The position numbers and the translations under genes were made by a program. The notes below the pieces were generated by a model. That model was not told the DNA's origin, did no database searches, and saw only the letters and a list, made by a program, of their open reading frames with translations. A DNA stretch of 64,000 nt from Sporomusa sphaeroides DSM 2875 (GTDB lineage: Bacteria; Bacillota; Negativicutes; Sporomusales; Sporomusaceae). Below are positions 26,157 through 34,497 of the stretch, piece after piece; the stretch's first letter is position 1; every line of letters starts with the position of its first letter. The stretch is from contig NZ_CP146991.1 of NCBI RefSeq assembly GCF_001941975.2, positions 3,531,001 through 3,595,000 on the forward strand, in the 5' to 3' direction.

Positions 26157-27584
26157 CTAATTAGCAACACGGGATGGAATAATTACCAGCGCATTCCCCA
26201 CCCGGCGTTCCCGTTTATCCGAAGGTTTATTGACGATTTTGCCTTGGATTACCATCTCACTGGAGCCGCCGCCATCTAAGTTCATGGCATCGCGAGCCCC
26301 CAGTTCCTGCATAAAGAGAGCCAGTTCCAGCAGGGACATGCCAATGCTGCTGTCCTGCCGTCCGTCCACGACAACTGCCAGAATATGTCCGTCATCCTTA
26401 AGTCCGATGGCTGTCCGCGGGGCCCGGCCTCCGGCTACATCCGGACCGAATTCTTCCATCTTGGTGGTCAAAAAGACACTATTGTTCTTAATCAGCATCG
26501 GACCTGCCCCTAAGGCATGCTGCGTCTTATCCCATTCGGAGCCAAGGGTTTGCCGCACAGTAACGGTATCTCCCACCTTCAGGCCGGCAAGCGGCCGGGC
26601 TGCCGTACCATGCGCCGACAGCACCACCCCGTCCGGCGGTATGGGGGAATTGCCGGTGTTAATGGCGGTGACCTTGTCGTTTACTATAATATACTCCATA
26701 CCATGCTGATTGCAGCCAGTCGCAGGAGCATATAAACCATTGTACAATACAAGCTCGTTCTCACCGCGTTCACGGTTTACGGCCTGAATGGCTGCGGTTT
26801 TGCCGCCAGGCAGCTCAATTTTCCCCTCATAGCTTACTTGGTCGATAAACAAGTCGCCGGTTGGCAAGATACCAAGCGCCGTACGCGGCAGTTCCGGCGT
26901 ACTGGCAATTTCACCATCGATTTTTAACAGGCCGATAATAGAACCGTCAAGACCGAAGTAAGAGCCGTTAACCGCCGCTATGGCGCCACTGCGCTGCGCC
27001 ATAGGCAGAAGCGGTTCAAGACCTTGTATCATTTCATTAGACAGTACCGGCTTTACGGCAAAGCCTGCCTTAGGATCAATATCAAGAATATGGGCCCATA
27101 CCGGCCCATTGGCGGCATGCCGCAGCCAGGAGGTGTAGGTAATGCCGGGAACCACTTCATCAACCAGCTTGTGCTCATAATCTTTTATAATATCAACAAC
27201 CAGACGGTTGGGGTTAGGCAAGGTAAATATCTTGTACATATAGACTGTTTTAAGATCAACAACAGCCCGCAATTTTCCGGGCTCGAATTGCGCCAGCCGC
27301 AGCCCCTTCACTGTAGGGTCATTCAAATTATATTGAGCAGCCGCCTTATTGACAGTTCCCGGCATGTCGATGACCAGTCTGAGCGGATTTTCCAGCGTCA
27401 TCACTTTATACTGGGGGAGGTCTGTCACATCAAAGACGAAACGTACGGCTTCCGCTGTCTGGCTTACCCTGACGTTATTCACAACTATGTTAGGTGCCGC
27501 CTGTACCATGTTTTGGATAGAAAAGACCAGCACAGCTGTAATTACTAAAAATAAGGGTAACCGTTGCTTCCATTGTTTCAACAT
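26157..27584 (-). CDS. AMIN domain / phosphodiester glycosidase (NAGPA-like) exported protein
   Basis: The 475-residue protein has a signal or anchor segment (to about residue 30) and an N-terminal AMIN domain (about 30-125, with VRFVFDVTDLPQYKV and PLRLVIDMPGTV) that binds peptidoglycan or the envelope. A C-terminal phosphodiester glycosidase (NAGPA) domain (about 190-470) carries the hallmark MNLDGGGSSEMV. Such proteins are thought to cleave sugar-phosphodiester links at the cell surface. It is the first gene of a three-gene exported set with the lipoyl-like and S55 genes. The substrate is unknown. Confidence 0.85.
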   Translation of the reverse strand: MLKQWKQRLPLFLVITAVLVFSIQNMVQAAPNIVVNNVRVSQTAEAVRFVFDVTDLPQYKVMTLENPLRLVIDMPGTVNKAAAQYNLNDPTVKGLRLAQFEPGKLRAVVDLKTVYMYKIFTLPNPNRLVVDIIKDYEHKLVDEVVPGITYTSWLRHAANGPVWAHILDIDPKAGFAVKPVLSNEMIQGLEPLLPMAQRSGAIAAVNGSYFGLDGSIIGLLKIDGEIASTPELPRTALGILPTGDLFIDQVSYEGKIELPGGKTAAIQAVNRERGENELVLYNGLYAPATGCNQHGMEYIIVNDKVTAINTGNSPIPPDGVVLSAHGTAARPLAGLKVGDTVTVRQTLGSEWDKTQHALGAGPMLIKNNSVFLTTKMEEFGPDVAGGRAPRTAIGLKDDGHILAVVVDGRQDSSIGMSLLELALFMQELGARDAMNLDGGGSSEMVIQGKIVNKPSDKRERRVGNALVIIPSRVAN

Positions 27585-27627
27585 AATACAATAACTCCTT
27601 TATATATTCCGGTTAAAGCATCTGACC

Positions 27628-27707
27628 GCACAGGCGGGTGGTGTGTTGGCAAAAGCGGAAGTCAAACGCCAGTGGTGGAGCGTTATCAATGCACCACCCG
27701 CCTGTGC
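27628..27707. repeat. GC-rich palindromic intergenic repeat, copy B
   Basis: Perfect 16-bp arms (27628-27643 and 27692-27707) enclose a core with GCAAAAGCGGAAGTCAAACG, CCAGTGG and AGCGTT, which matches copy A at 20.6 kb at most positions although the arms differ. The conserved core with changing, self-complementary arms points to a structured dispersed element. Confidence 0.62.
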
Positions 27708-27759
27708 CTGGACAAAAGCATCAGCAATATTAGCCGGTGCTGCTGCCAGGATGGGGAAA

Positions 27760-27782
27760 GCCAGGCTAACGGAGAGCCTGGC
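27760..27782 (-). terminator. Short stem-loop at the flgJ stop
   Basis: An 8-bp stem (GCCAGGCT 27760-27767 with AGCCTGGC 27775-27782) overlaps the stop codon of the rod-binding protein gene. There is no T-run on the minus strand, so it is probably a weak terminator or an RNA 3'-end stem. Confidence 0.4.
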
Positions 27783-28179
27783 CTTTTACATCATTTTTCT
27801 TTAACTGACGGTATAACATATCGGCCAGCCCCATACCACCGGCTTGTGCCATATTTTTTGTTAACTCGGTATCCAATAAGGATGTCAACATTTGCTCTTC
27901 CGAGCTGTTGCCCAGCAAGTTTCCTTTAGGCACTGTGGCCCGCATTCTTGTTAACATCATGTTGAGAAAAACAGCTTCCATTTCTTTGCAGGTTGCTTTG
28001 AGCTTGGCATCCTCAGCCGCCTGGGCTGCCGCGTCGGCTGCTCCCGGAGCTGTCCGTCCGGCCGCTTTAGCGGCCTTTTCCAGCTGTTCGGCAAAGGACG
28101 CTCCCTGGTCAACCACCGGAGTACCGCCTGTTCGGGAAACAGGACTGGGCTGTATAAAATTGTTAGAATCGATACGCAT
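27766..28179 (-). CDS. flgJ: FlgJ-like flagellar rod-binding protein (no hydrolase domain)
   Basis: The 137-residue protein contains the rod-binding (FlgJ N-terminal) domain. The stretch with KEMEAVFLNMMLTRMRATVP, EQMLTSLLDTELTKNMAQAG and GLADMLYRQL is diagnostic. The C-terminal glucosaminidase domain of enterobacterial FlgJ is missing, as in many bacteria, so it should act as a rod cap or scaffold only. The ATG at 28179 has GGGCAGGTG 6 bases upstream. It closes the flgA-flgH-flgI-flgJ series. Confidence 0.88.
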   Translation of the reverse strand: MRIDSNNFIQPSPVSRTGGTPVVDQGASFAEQLEKAAKAAGRTAPGAADAAAQAAEDAKLKATCKEMEAVFLNMMLTRMRATVPKGNLLGNSSEEQMLTSLLDTELTKNMAQAGGMGLADMLYRQLKKNDVKGQALR

Positions 28180-28196
28180 TACACTCACCTGCCCAC

Positions 28197-29318
28197 CTAC
28201 ATGATTTGGAGCTCGGCATGCAAGGCTCCTGCCGCCTTGATAGCCTGCAGAATGGAAATGATATCACGCGGTGTTGCGCCCACTGCATTAAGAGCAGCCA
28301 CCACATCTCCCACATTGGCGGAAGCAGGCAGGACGATCAATCCGGCCGGTTCTTCTTTCGCTTCTACCGTAGTCTCGGTTGTCACCACTGTGCGGCCGTC
28401 GGAGAAGGACGGAGGCTGGGAGACATCGGTAGTTCGACCAATTTTTATCGTAAGACCGCCTTGGGCAACGGCTACCTCGTCAATGGCAACATTGCTGCCG
28501 ATAACAACCGTACCGGTGCGTTCGTTTATGACCACTCTAGCCACACTATCGGGAGTGATGGCCAGTTCTTCCATCGAAGCAACAAAGCCGACAATATTAT
28601 CACTATAATAATAAGGGATATTGACAAGCACCGTACCCGGGTCTTTGGCCGTGGTTATCTGGCCAAAGCGCTGGTCAATGGCTTCACTAATCCTGCTGGC
28701 CGTAGTAAAGTCAGGCCGGTTAAGCGTCAAGGTAAGCTTCTCATTATTTTTGTCGGTGAACGGCATGGGTACTTCCCGTTCGACCATTGCGCCACTGGGA
28801 ATATTGCCTACCGTAGGAAAATTTTTCTGCTGGCTGGCACCACCGGCACCAACAGCAAAGCCACCGGTTGATAACGGTCCCTGGCCAACGGCATAAACCT
28901 GGCCGTTAGCTGCCCGCAGCGGGGTTTGCAACAGGGTTCCCCCCTGCAAACTCTTAGCGTCGCCCATTGATGAAACGGTAATATCAACGGCATCGCCAGA
29001 TTTGGCAAAAGGCGGCAATGTGGCGGTAACCATCACGGCAGCTATATTTTTAGGCTTGAGCTGCGAAGTGTTAATCATAACACCAAAGGTTTTGAGCATG
29101 TTAACAATCGATTGGACGGTAAAGGTGCTTTTATCTGAGTCACCGGTGCCTGCCAGTCCAACTACCAGACCATAGCCTACCAATTGGTTGCTGCGTACGC
29201 CCTGCACCTTGGCCACATCCTTAATCCGGGTGCTGACCTGTGCCGGCGCGGCTATCGCAGGAATTGCCATACCAACAGCCAGCATGGCGACCAGAAACAT
29301 TGCTATTAATTTTCGCAT
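28197..29318 (-). CDS. flgI: Flagellar P-ring protein FlgI
   Basis: The 373-residue protein has a signal peptide (cleaved near residue 24, IPAIAAPAQ) and the conserved FlgI body with IKDVAKVQGVRSNQLVGYGLVVGLAGTGD split over the start, and GAVVVTATLPPFAKSGDAVD-like motifs. FlgI forms the periplasmic P ring around the rod in peptidoglycan. Length and motifs are as expected. GGAGG stands 4 bases before the ATG. Its presence shows that the flagellum passes through an outer membrane. Confidence 0.96.
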   Translation of the reverse strand: MRKLIAMFLVAMLAVGMAIPAIAAPAQVSTRIKDVAKVQGVRSNQLVGYGLVVGLAGTGDSDKSTFTVQSIVNMLKTFGVMINTSQLKPKNIAAVMVTATLPPFAKSGDAVDITVSSMGDAKSLQGGTLLQTPLRAANGQVYAVGQGPLSTGGFAVGAGGASQQKNFPTVGNIPSGAMVEREVPMPFTDKNNEKLTLTLNRPDFTTASRISEAIDQRFGQITTAKDPGTVLVNIPYYYSDNIVGFVASMEELAITPDSVARVVINERTGTVVIGSNVAIDEVAVAQGGLTIKIGRTTDVSQPPSFSDGRTVVTTETTVEAKEEPAGLIVLPASANVGDVVAALNAVGATPRDIISILQAIKAAGALHAELQIM

Positions 29319-29357
29319 ATGTCCTCCGCTAGTCTTTATTCAGGCAATGCCCGGGCA

Positions 29358-29945
29358 TTAAAATAAGAAGTCAAATACCTGAGTCAGTATTCCCTGACGT
29401 TGTTTTCTGGTTAACGGGCCTTTGCCCTCGATTTTGAGTTGAGCATCAGCTATTTTGTTTGACAATATGGTATTGTCGGCAGCTACGTCTTCCGGACGAA
29501 TCATACCGGTAATGGTAATTTTCTGTTCATCCGAGTTTTGTTTAATTGTCTGGGTGCCGGAAACAACCATTTGTCCGTTTGGTTTAATTTCGGTTACCGT
29601 GACGGTAAGCCGTCCTGTTACTTTGTTGGTATTGGATATGGAGCCCTGCGCTTTAAAGCTGTCCGAGCTGCTGCCGCTCACCGGCTCAATAAAGGTAAAC
29701 AAACCAACACCGGCATCCAGACTGGTGCTGGCCGATTTGGAGTTGGCTGCATTGCCTGAACGGCTGGCACTGGAAGTTTCACTGATAATGATGGTAAGGA
29801 CATCGCCAACCGCATGGGCCCGGCGATCATAAAACATGGTGGCGGCCGGTGAGTTGTCCACCCAGAGCGACTGAGCCTGCACACCGGGAACAGAAGCTAT
29901 CGCAAAGGTAAGCACCAGTAGAAGAATTATAGATTTGCGGATCAT
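29358..29945 (-). CDS. flgH: Flagellar L-ring protein FlgH without a lipobox
   Basis: The protein is 195 residues from the ATG at 29945 (GGCAGGGGAAAAC upstream). It has a signal peptide ending VQAQS and FlgH motifs such as SLWVDNSPAATMFYDRRAHA, VGDVLTIIISETSSASRSG and VTGRLTVTVTEIKPNGQMVV. FlgH forms the L ring in the outer membrane. The E. coli protein is a lipoprotein; here no cysteine follows the signal peptide, so anchoring must be by the ring fold alone. It lies between flgA and flgI. Confidence 0.95.
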   Translation of the reverse strand: MIRKSIILLLVLTFAIASVPGVQAQSLWVDNSPAATMFYDRRAHAVGDVLTIIISETSSASRSGNAANSKSASTSLDAGVGLFTFIEPVSGSSSDSFKAQGSISNTNKVTGRLTVTVTEIKPNGQMVVSGTQTIKQNSDEQKITITGMIRPEDVAADNTILSNKIADAQLKIEGKGPLTRKQRQGILTQVFDFLF

Positions 29946-29981
29946 GTTTTCCCCTGCCTTTCCGCTATAAAGTAGACTTAG

Positions 29982-30075
29982 CTTCAGGGGGGATTTTAAT
30001 CCCATCTGAAGGTTAGTCGCCCTTATCCTAAGACTTAGCTGGTCTAACTCCCCCTTGTAAAGCTGGGAGTCTTAG
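29982..30075. repeat. Two hairpins in the flgA-flgH gap
   Basis: The 141-base gap between flgA and flgH holds two inverted repeats. One is at 29982-29995 with 29998-30011 (two mismatches), the other pairs CTAAGACT (30028-30035) with AGTCTTAG (30068-30075). The word AGACTTAGCT occurs at both. They may modulate flgH expression within the operon. Confidence 0.5.
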
Positions 30076-30086
30076 AGCAGTTAGTC

Positions 30087-31064
30087 TCAGGGTAAATGAA
30101 CCTGGACTGTCGTTTCATCAACAACCTGGCCGATAATTATTTTATTAGAACTGGTATTTTTCACCCGGATAAACTGGCTTTCACTGCCGCTTTGCAAGGC
30201 GGTGCCCGGAACACTTACTTCAATACCGCCAATTTTGGCAACAATAGTAACGGTTTTGCCCCGTGTAATAAGTACCGGCTTGGCGACCATGCTGTCAGTT
30301 ATGGCTGTTCCGGGGGCCAATTGACGTTTGACCGCCAAACCCAATAATTTGTCAGGATTGGTGAAATAGCCTGGCGGCATCCGCCCGATATCCCGCCGTT
30401 CAAAGCTTATACTGTCGGCAGTTATCAGTTCTCCGCCAGCTAATACCCGGGTGGCGACAGCCACCTGCTCATATCTATTGATGTTAAACCGCAGCTGGGC
30501 AACCGTAAAAGGCTGGCCTGCCACCTGTATCCCGATACTCATAGTAGTGGGAGAATTATATTTTACCCCATAGGGCAGTTCCATATTATAGGTTATGGCA
30601 CCAGGGGGCAGTAAAACTTCCCCCAGCTGACTTATTGGCGTAATAACCACATCAGCGCCAGCAAGCTGCTTTTGCAGAAATTGCTCAGCTTCAGCAATCA
30701 GCAGCTGCCCGTTAAGCACCTGCGAGGCAGCCGTTATTCTAAACTGTGGTGGAATTTTCCAGGCAGTACCGGTTAAATCAGCCCGGGCGGCCTGTAGCCT
30801 TATCCCTAATATTTCCTGGGAAAAGACAAAGCTCCGGCCAGGCGAAGGCGTGTTTCCCAGCCTGATTTGACGCAATCGGGTTATCCGGTCAATATCATTG
30901 CCGCTGATGTCAGCGATATCGCCAAGCGTAAAATGCTGGCCGCTGACTATGGATTCCGGGGCAACTACAATTGTCAGTCCCTGGGCCTGTACTCTGTTGC
31001 CGGTAAATAAGATACCGGCAACACACAGAATTACCATGGTAAGCCGGTAAAATTTATGTCTCAT
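30087..31064 (-). CDS. flgA: Flagellar basal body P-ring formation protein FlgA
   Basis: The 325-residue exported protein has a signal peptide (to about residue 28, NRVQAQG) and a C-terminal SAF/FlgA domain (about 190-325, with VATRVLAGGELITADSISF and RDIGRMPPGYFTNPDKLLG). FlgA is the periplasmic chaperone for assembly of the FlgI P ring. It is longer than enterobacterial FlgA (about 219) because of an extra N-terminal domain. It starts 10 bases after the flgG stop, with AGGAAAT upstream of the ATG. Confidence 0.92.
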   Translation of the reverse strand: MRHKFYRLTMVILCVAGILFTGNRVQAQGLTIVVAPESIVSGQHFTLGDIADISGNDIDRITRLRQIRLGNTPSPGRSFVFSQEILGIRLQAARADLTGTAWKIPPQFRITAASQVLNGQLLIAEAEQFLQKQLAGADVVITPISQLGEVLLPPGAITYNMELPYGVKYNSPTTMSIGIQVAGQPFTVAQLRFNINRYEQVAVATRVLAGGELITADSISFERRDIGRMPPGYFTNPDKLLGLAVKRQLAPGTAITDSMVAKPVLITRGKTVTIVAKIGGIEVSVPGTALQSGSESQFIRVKNTSSNKIIIGQVVDETTVQVHLP

Positions 31065-31074
31065 GAGTTATTTC

Positions 31075-31857
31075 CTAACGTTTTAAGTTAGCGGCTCTTT
31101 CCAACATGTCATCAGCCGTTTGGATGGCTTTGGAATTGACTTCATAGGCCCGCTGGGCAACAATCATATTGACCATTTCTTCCACGACTTGTACATTGGA
31201 CATTTCAACATATTGCTGAGCGAGAGTGCCGGCGCCGTCTTCCCCCGGATTGCCGATAACCGGCGCGCCGGAGGCGGTTGTTTCCTCCAGCAGGTTACGG
31301 CCTATGCTTGACAGACCGGCGGGATTGACAAACCGGGCAATGGTGATTTGACCAAGATCTTCGTCACCGCCCGGTGTTGAGGCGGTAACGCGGCCATCGG
31401 CAGACACAGTAATACCGGTGGCATTATCCGGCACTGTTATTGCCGGCTCCAGCAGATAACCGTCCGAGGTCGTCAGCCGTCCCTGGCCGTCTTTTTTGAA
31501 GGCGCCGTCACGCGTATAGGCGATGTCACCGTCAGGCATGGTGATTTGGAAGAAGCCATCCCCTTCGATAGCCAAATCAAAATCATTGCCTGTATTTTGG
31601 AAATTGCCTTGTCCATGCAGTTTCTGGGTAGCTACCAGGCGTACGCCATGACCCATTTGAATACCGCTTGGTACTTCGGTGTCAGGACCACTGGCAGCGC
31701 CTGCCTGACGCAGGGTCTGGTACATAAGATCCTGAAAATCAGCACGGCTTTTTTTGAAGCCGGTAGTATTTACGTTAGCCAGGTTATTGGATATAACATC
31801 AAGGTTGGCTTGCTGGGCTTTCATGCCTGTGCTGGCAGTCCATAAGGCTCTAATCAT
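31075..31857 (-). CDS. flgG: Flagellar distal rod protein FlgG
   Basis: The 260-residue protein shows the rod/hook N-terminal motif ([36 protein letters not shown]), the central FlgG domain ([26 protein letters not shown]) and the C-terminal rod motif ([31 protein letters not shown]). FlgG forms the distal rod. GGGGG lies 8 bases before the ATG. It corresponds to flhP in the B. subtilis order mbl-flhO-flhP. Confidence 0.96.
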   Translation of the reverse strand: MIRALWTASTGMKAQQANLDVISNNLANVNTTGFKKSRADFQDLMYQTLRQAGAASGPDTEVPSGIQMGHGVRLVATQKLHGQGNFQNTGNDFDLAIEGDGFFQITMPDGDIAYTRDGAFKKDGQGRLTTSDGYLLEPAITVPDNATGITVSADGRVTASTPGGDEDLGQITIARFVNPAGLSSIGRNLLEETTASGAPVIGNPGEDGAGTLAQQYVEMSNVQVVEEMVNMIVAQRAYEVNSKAIQTADDMLERAANLKR

Positions 31858-32026
31858 TGTTTCTACCCCCGATTTTTTTTAGCACATCGCTTCTGTCATT
31901 CAGCAATGCTCGTGCCATGCCGGCCATGGTAAGGCAGTCACAGCACCAGGGCTTCCCTCAGGTCCAGCCCTCTATAGTATGTATCGAATGTTTTTGCCAA
32001 AAGTTAAGCAACAATTGCGCCGCCGA

Positions 32027-32764
32027 TTAGACTTTTCCCACTTCATTTACGGCTTTGTCCAGCAGCTGATCATGGGCCTGCACAGTTTTGGCATTGACCT
32101 CATAGGCCCGGTAGCCGCTGATCATGTTGACCATTTCTGCAACAATATTAACATTGGAGCGTTCTAAAAAGCCCTGTACCACTTTGCCGGTTGCCTGCTG
32201 TCCATTGTCCGGGGCCCGGAATAAGCTGTTGCCTTCTTTCAGCAATTCGCGTTCGTTGGCAAATTCCACCACACGCATTTGCCCGACTTCAACACCATCA
32301 ACGGTTATTCTGCCGGATTCCTCTACTGTCAGCGTACCGTCTGGAATGGTAATGGCTCCGTTTTGCCCCATCACCCGCTGGCCTTCCCCGGTCACCAGTT
32401 GGCCCTGGCCATTACGGCTAAAGGCCCCGTTTCTGGTAAAGCGCTCTCCCGCCGGGGTCTCGACAACAAAATAGCCTTTGCCTTCAATGGCAAAATCCAG
32501 TGAGTTGCCGCTGGGATTCATCGCGCCGCCGGTATGAATGGTAGCTATTTCGTCAATCATGGTACCTATGCCCAGTGTACCGATAGCCGGCGCCTCCTTG
32601 CCGTCATTAATGCGGCGAATTAACAAACTGGCAAAATCCTTGGATATGGCAATGTCTTTCTTATAACCGGTAGTATTGCCGTTTGCCAGGTTATTGGCAA
32701 CAGTATCGGCTCTGGTGGTTTCTGCCAGCATACCGGAACCTGCTGTATAAATACCTCGAATCAA
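32027..32764 (-). CDS. flgF: Flagellar rod protein FlgF/FlhO-like
   Basis: The 245-residue protein is a second rod/hook family member, with the N-terminal motif GIYTAGSGMLAETTRADTVANNLAN, the central motif DFAIEGKGYFVVETPAGERFTRNGAF and the C-terminal motif NVNIVAEMVNMISGYRAYEVNAKTVQ. It is probably the proximal-rod protein FlgF (FlhO in Bacillus). The TTG at 32764 has GAGGTG 6 bases upstream and gives the usual MIRGIYTAGSGML start. It lies between mbl and flgG. Confidence 0.88.
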   Translation of the reverse strand: MIRGIYTAGSGMLAETTRADTVANNLANGNTTGYKKDIAISKDFASLLIRRINDGKEAPAIGTLGIGTMIDEIATIHTGGAMNPSGNSLDFAIEGKGYFVVETPAGERFTRNGAFSRNGQGQLVTGEGQRVMGQNGAITIPDGTLTVEESGRITVDGVEVGQMRVVEFANERELLKEGNSLFRAPDNGQQATGKVVQGFLERSNVNIVAEMVNMISGYRAYEVNAKTVQAHDQLLDKAVNEVGKV

Positions 32765-32802
32765 CGGAATCACCTCAATAAATTTTTATCCCATGACTAC
32801 CC

Positions 32803-32827
32803 GCACTCCCGCAAGCGGCGGGAGTGC
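32803..32827 (-). terminator. Stem-loop after mbl
   Basis: A perfect 10-bp GC-rich stem (GCACTCCCGC 32803-32812 with GCGGGAGTGC 32818-32827) lies between mbl and the flgF-like gene. There is no T-run on the minus strand; it may only partly stop transcription. Confidence 0.45.
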
Positions 32828-32861
32828 AGGGCTATGTCTTTTGCTCACAGTTATCACAGTG

Positions 32862-33890
32862 CTAGCCGGCCAGGGTGCCTTTTTTCAGGGTTGTCAGCGT
32901 ATCCTGCAGACTCTCCAGTGAATCGAGGGCCTTGCCTGTTCCCAGGGCAACACAGGATAAAGGATCTTCCGCCAGGTAGGTGGGAATGCCTGTCTCCTGG
33001 TTAATCAGCTTGTCCAGCCCATGAATCAACGCTCCCCCGCCTGTCATTACAATGCCGCGGTCAACAATATCGGCTGCCAGTTCGGGCGGCGTCTTTTCCA
33101 GTACCGACTTGACGCATTCGACGATCAGCGATACCGGTTCAATGAGCGCTTCCCGGGTTTCAGCCGAATTCACCCGCAGGGTTTTGGGCAAGCCTGATAC
33201 CAAATCCCGGCCGCGGATTTCCAGGGTTTCGTTGCGGCCATTGGGATAGGCGGTAGCGATAGCAACTTTAATTTCTTCGGCGGTACGTTCACCAATTAAT
33301 ATATTATATTCCTTTTTGACATGGCGGATAAGCGCTTCATCAAACTTATCGCCGCCGATCCGGAGCGATTCACTGACAACAATCCCGCCCAGACTCAGCA
33401 CAGCCACATCGGTAGTGCCGCCGCCGATATCTACCACCATAGCCCCGCAGGGCTCGGCAATCTCCAGACCGGCCCCCAGCGCCGCTGCCAACGGTTCTTC
33501 GATAAGATAGGTCTTACTGGCTCCTGCCTGCACGGCAGCTTCCAATACCGCCCGTTTTTCCACGGTAGTCACACCGGAAGGAATACATACCATGATTCTG
33601 GGTTTGAAAAAGAAACTCTTGCCGGCCACTTTCTGGATAAAGTGTCTGAGCATAATTTCAGTGGTGTCATAATCGGCAATTACCCCTTCGCTTAACGGAC
33701 GGATGGCAATAATGTTGCCCGGTGTCCGGCCAAGCATCCGGCGCGCTTCTTCACCGATAGCCAGAATACGGTTAGTGTCACGGTCAATAGCCACCACCGA
33801 CGGCTCCCTCAATACAATACCTTTTCCTTTTATGTATACTAAAACGTTGGCTGTTCCCAAATCGACGCCAATATCCATTGTCCCAAACAT
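32862..33890 (-). CDS. mbl: MreB/Mbl actin-like cell-shape protein
   Basis: The 342-residue protein has the actin-type phosphate-1 motif (MDIGVDLGTANVLVYIKG), the phosphate-2 region (GGAMVVDIGGGTTDVAVLSLG, shown in part) and the adenosine motif (DRGIVMTGGGALIHGLD). It forms membrane-bound filaments that guide cell-wall synthesis. The order spoIIID-mbl-rod genes matches B. subtilis mbl rather than mreB, hence the name. The ribosome site is weak (GGGG 13 bases upstream). Confidence 0.93.
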   Translation of the reverse strand: MFGTMDIGVDLGTANVLVYIKGKGIVLREPSVVAIDRDTNRILAIGEEARRMLGRTPGNIIAIRPLSEGVIADYDTTEIMLRHFIQKVAGKSFFFKPRIMVCIPSGVTTVEKRAVLEAAVQAGASKTYLIEEPLAAALGAGLEIAEPCGAMVVDIGGGTTDVAVLSLGGIVVSESLRIGGDKFDEALIRHVKKEYNILIGERTAEEIKVAIATAYPNGRNETLEIRGRDLVSGLPKTLRVNSAETREALIEPVSLIVECVKSVLEKTPPELAADIVDRGIVMTGGGALIHGLDKLINQETGIPTYLAEDPLSCVALGTGKALDSLESLQDTLTTLKKGTLAG

Positions 33891-34086
33891 GTAGAATCTT
33901 AATCCCCTTTCACGTTATCTTCCTTATTCCCCGGGCTTGTCTTACCTTGCGGTAAAGAAAAAGGAGGAAACAATAAGATAATCACAAGTGATTTAATTAT
34001 TCTACAAATAAATTAAAAGTCCTCTATTTTCTGCCATCTATCATTACGGCCTGACAGATTTTTTCTCCTTGTTCTTTGCTCTTTGT

Positions 34087-34344
34087 TTATTCTTCTTTTT
34101 CTTCCTGGTATTTCTTCCGGGTAGCCTCACCGCCGCGTATATGCCGCTCGGCCTTATTCAGTTCCAAAATGTTTTTTACCTTGGCTGCCAGCCGTTTATT
34201 AATTTCAGGGAGACGTTCAATCATGTCCTTGTGAACAGTACTTTTACTTACCCCGAAAACAGTGGCTGTTTGACGCACGGTGTGCTTGGTTTCCATGATG
34301 TGGTTACAGATATCCAGCACCCGTTTGCGAATATATTCTTTCAT
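34087..34344 (-). CDS. spoIIID: SpoIIID, mother-cell sporulation transcription factor
   Basis: The 85-residue protein has the SpoIIID sequence from its N-terminus (MKEYIRKRVLDICNHIMETK) through the helix-turn-helix (TVRQTATVFGVSKSTVHKDM, about 22-41) to a basic tail (RATRKKYQEEKEE-like). In B. subtilis SpoIIID acts with sigma-E in the mother cell, activating or repressing many genes. Size and neighbours (spoIIQ-like upstream, mbl downstream) match. It shows that this diderm lineage keeps the endospore program. Confidence 0.95.
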   Translation of the reverse strand: MKEYIRKRVLDICNHIMETKHTVRQTATVFGVSKSTVHKDMIERLPEINKRLAAKVKNILELNKAERHIRGGEATRKKYQEEKEE

Positions 34345-34403
34345 CCAGTCTTTCCCCCCCGCGCCCGTCCTTTTAACCCTTTGCTAACATGTATATGCGG
34401 AGG

Positions 34404-34435
34404 AAAAGAAAAAATGACCCTGCATGAGGGCCATT
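34404..34435 (-). terminator. Terminator of the SpoIIQ-like gene
   Basis: A 9-bp stem (AATGACCCT with AGGGCCATT, one mismatch) is followed on the minus strand by TTTTTTCTTTTCC. It is a good Rho-independent terminator between the M23 gene and spoIIID. Confidence 0.75.
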
Positions 34436-34497
34436 CTTATACCTAAGTTAAATTAATCTTAGTATGCGGTTCAAGACTCCTGCGCTGCATGCATCAG

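Noticed and set aside
20570-27707. CRISPR array suggested by repeated cores at 20.6 and 27.6 kb
   Set aside because: The copies are kilobases apart, palindromic and without regular spacers; no cas genes are present.
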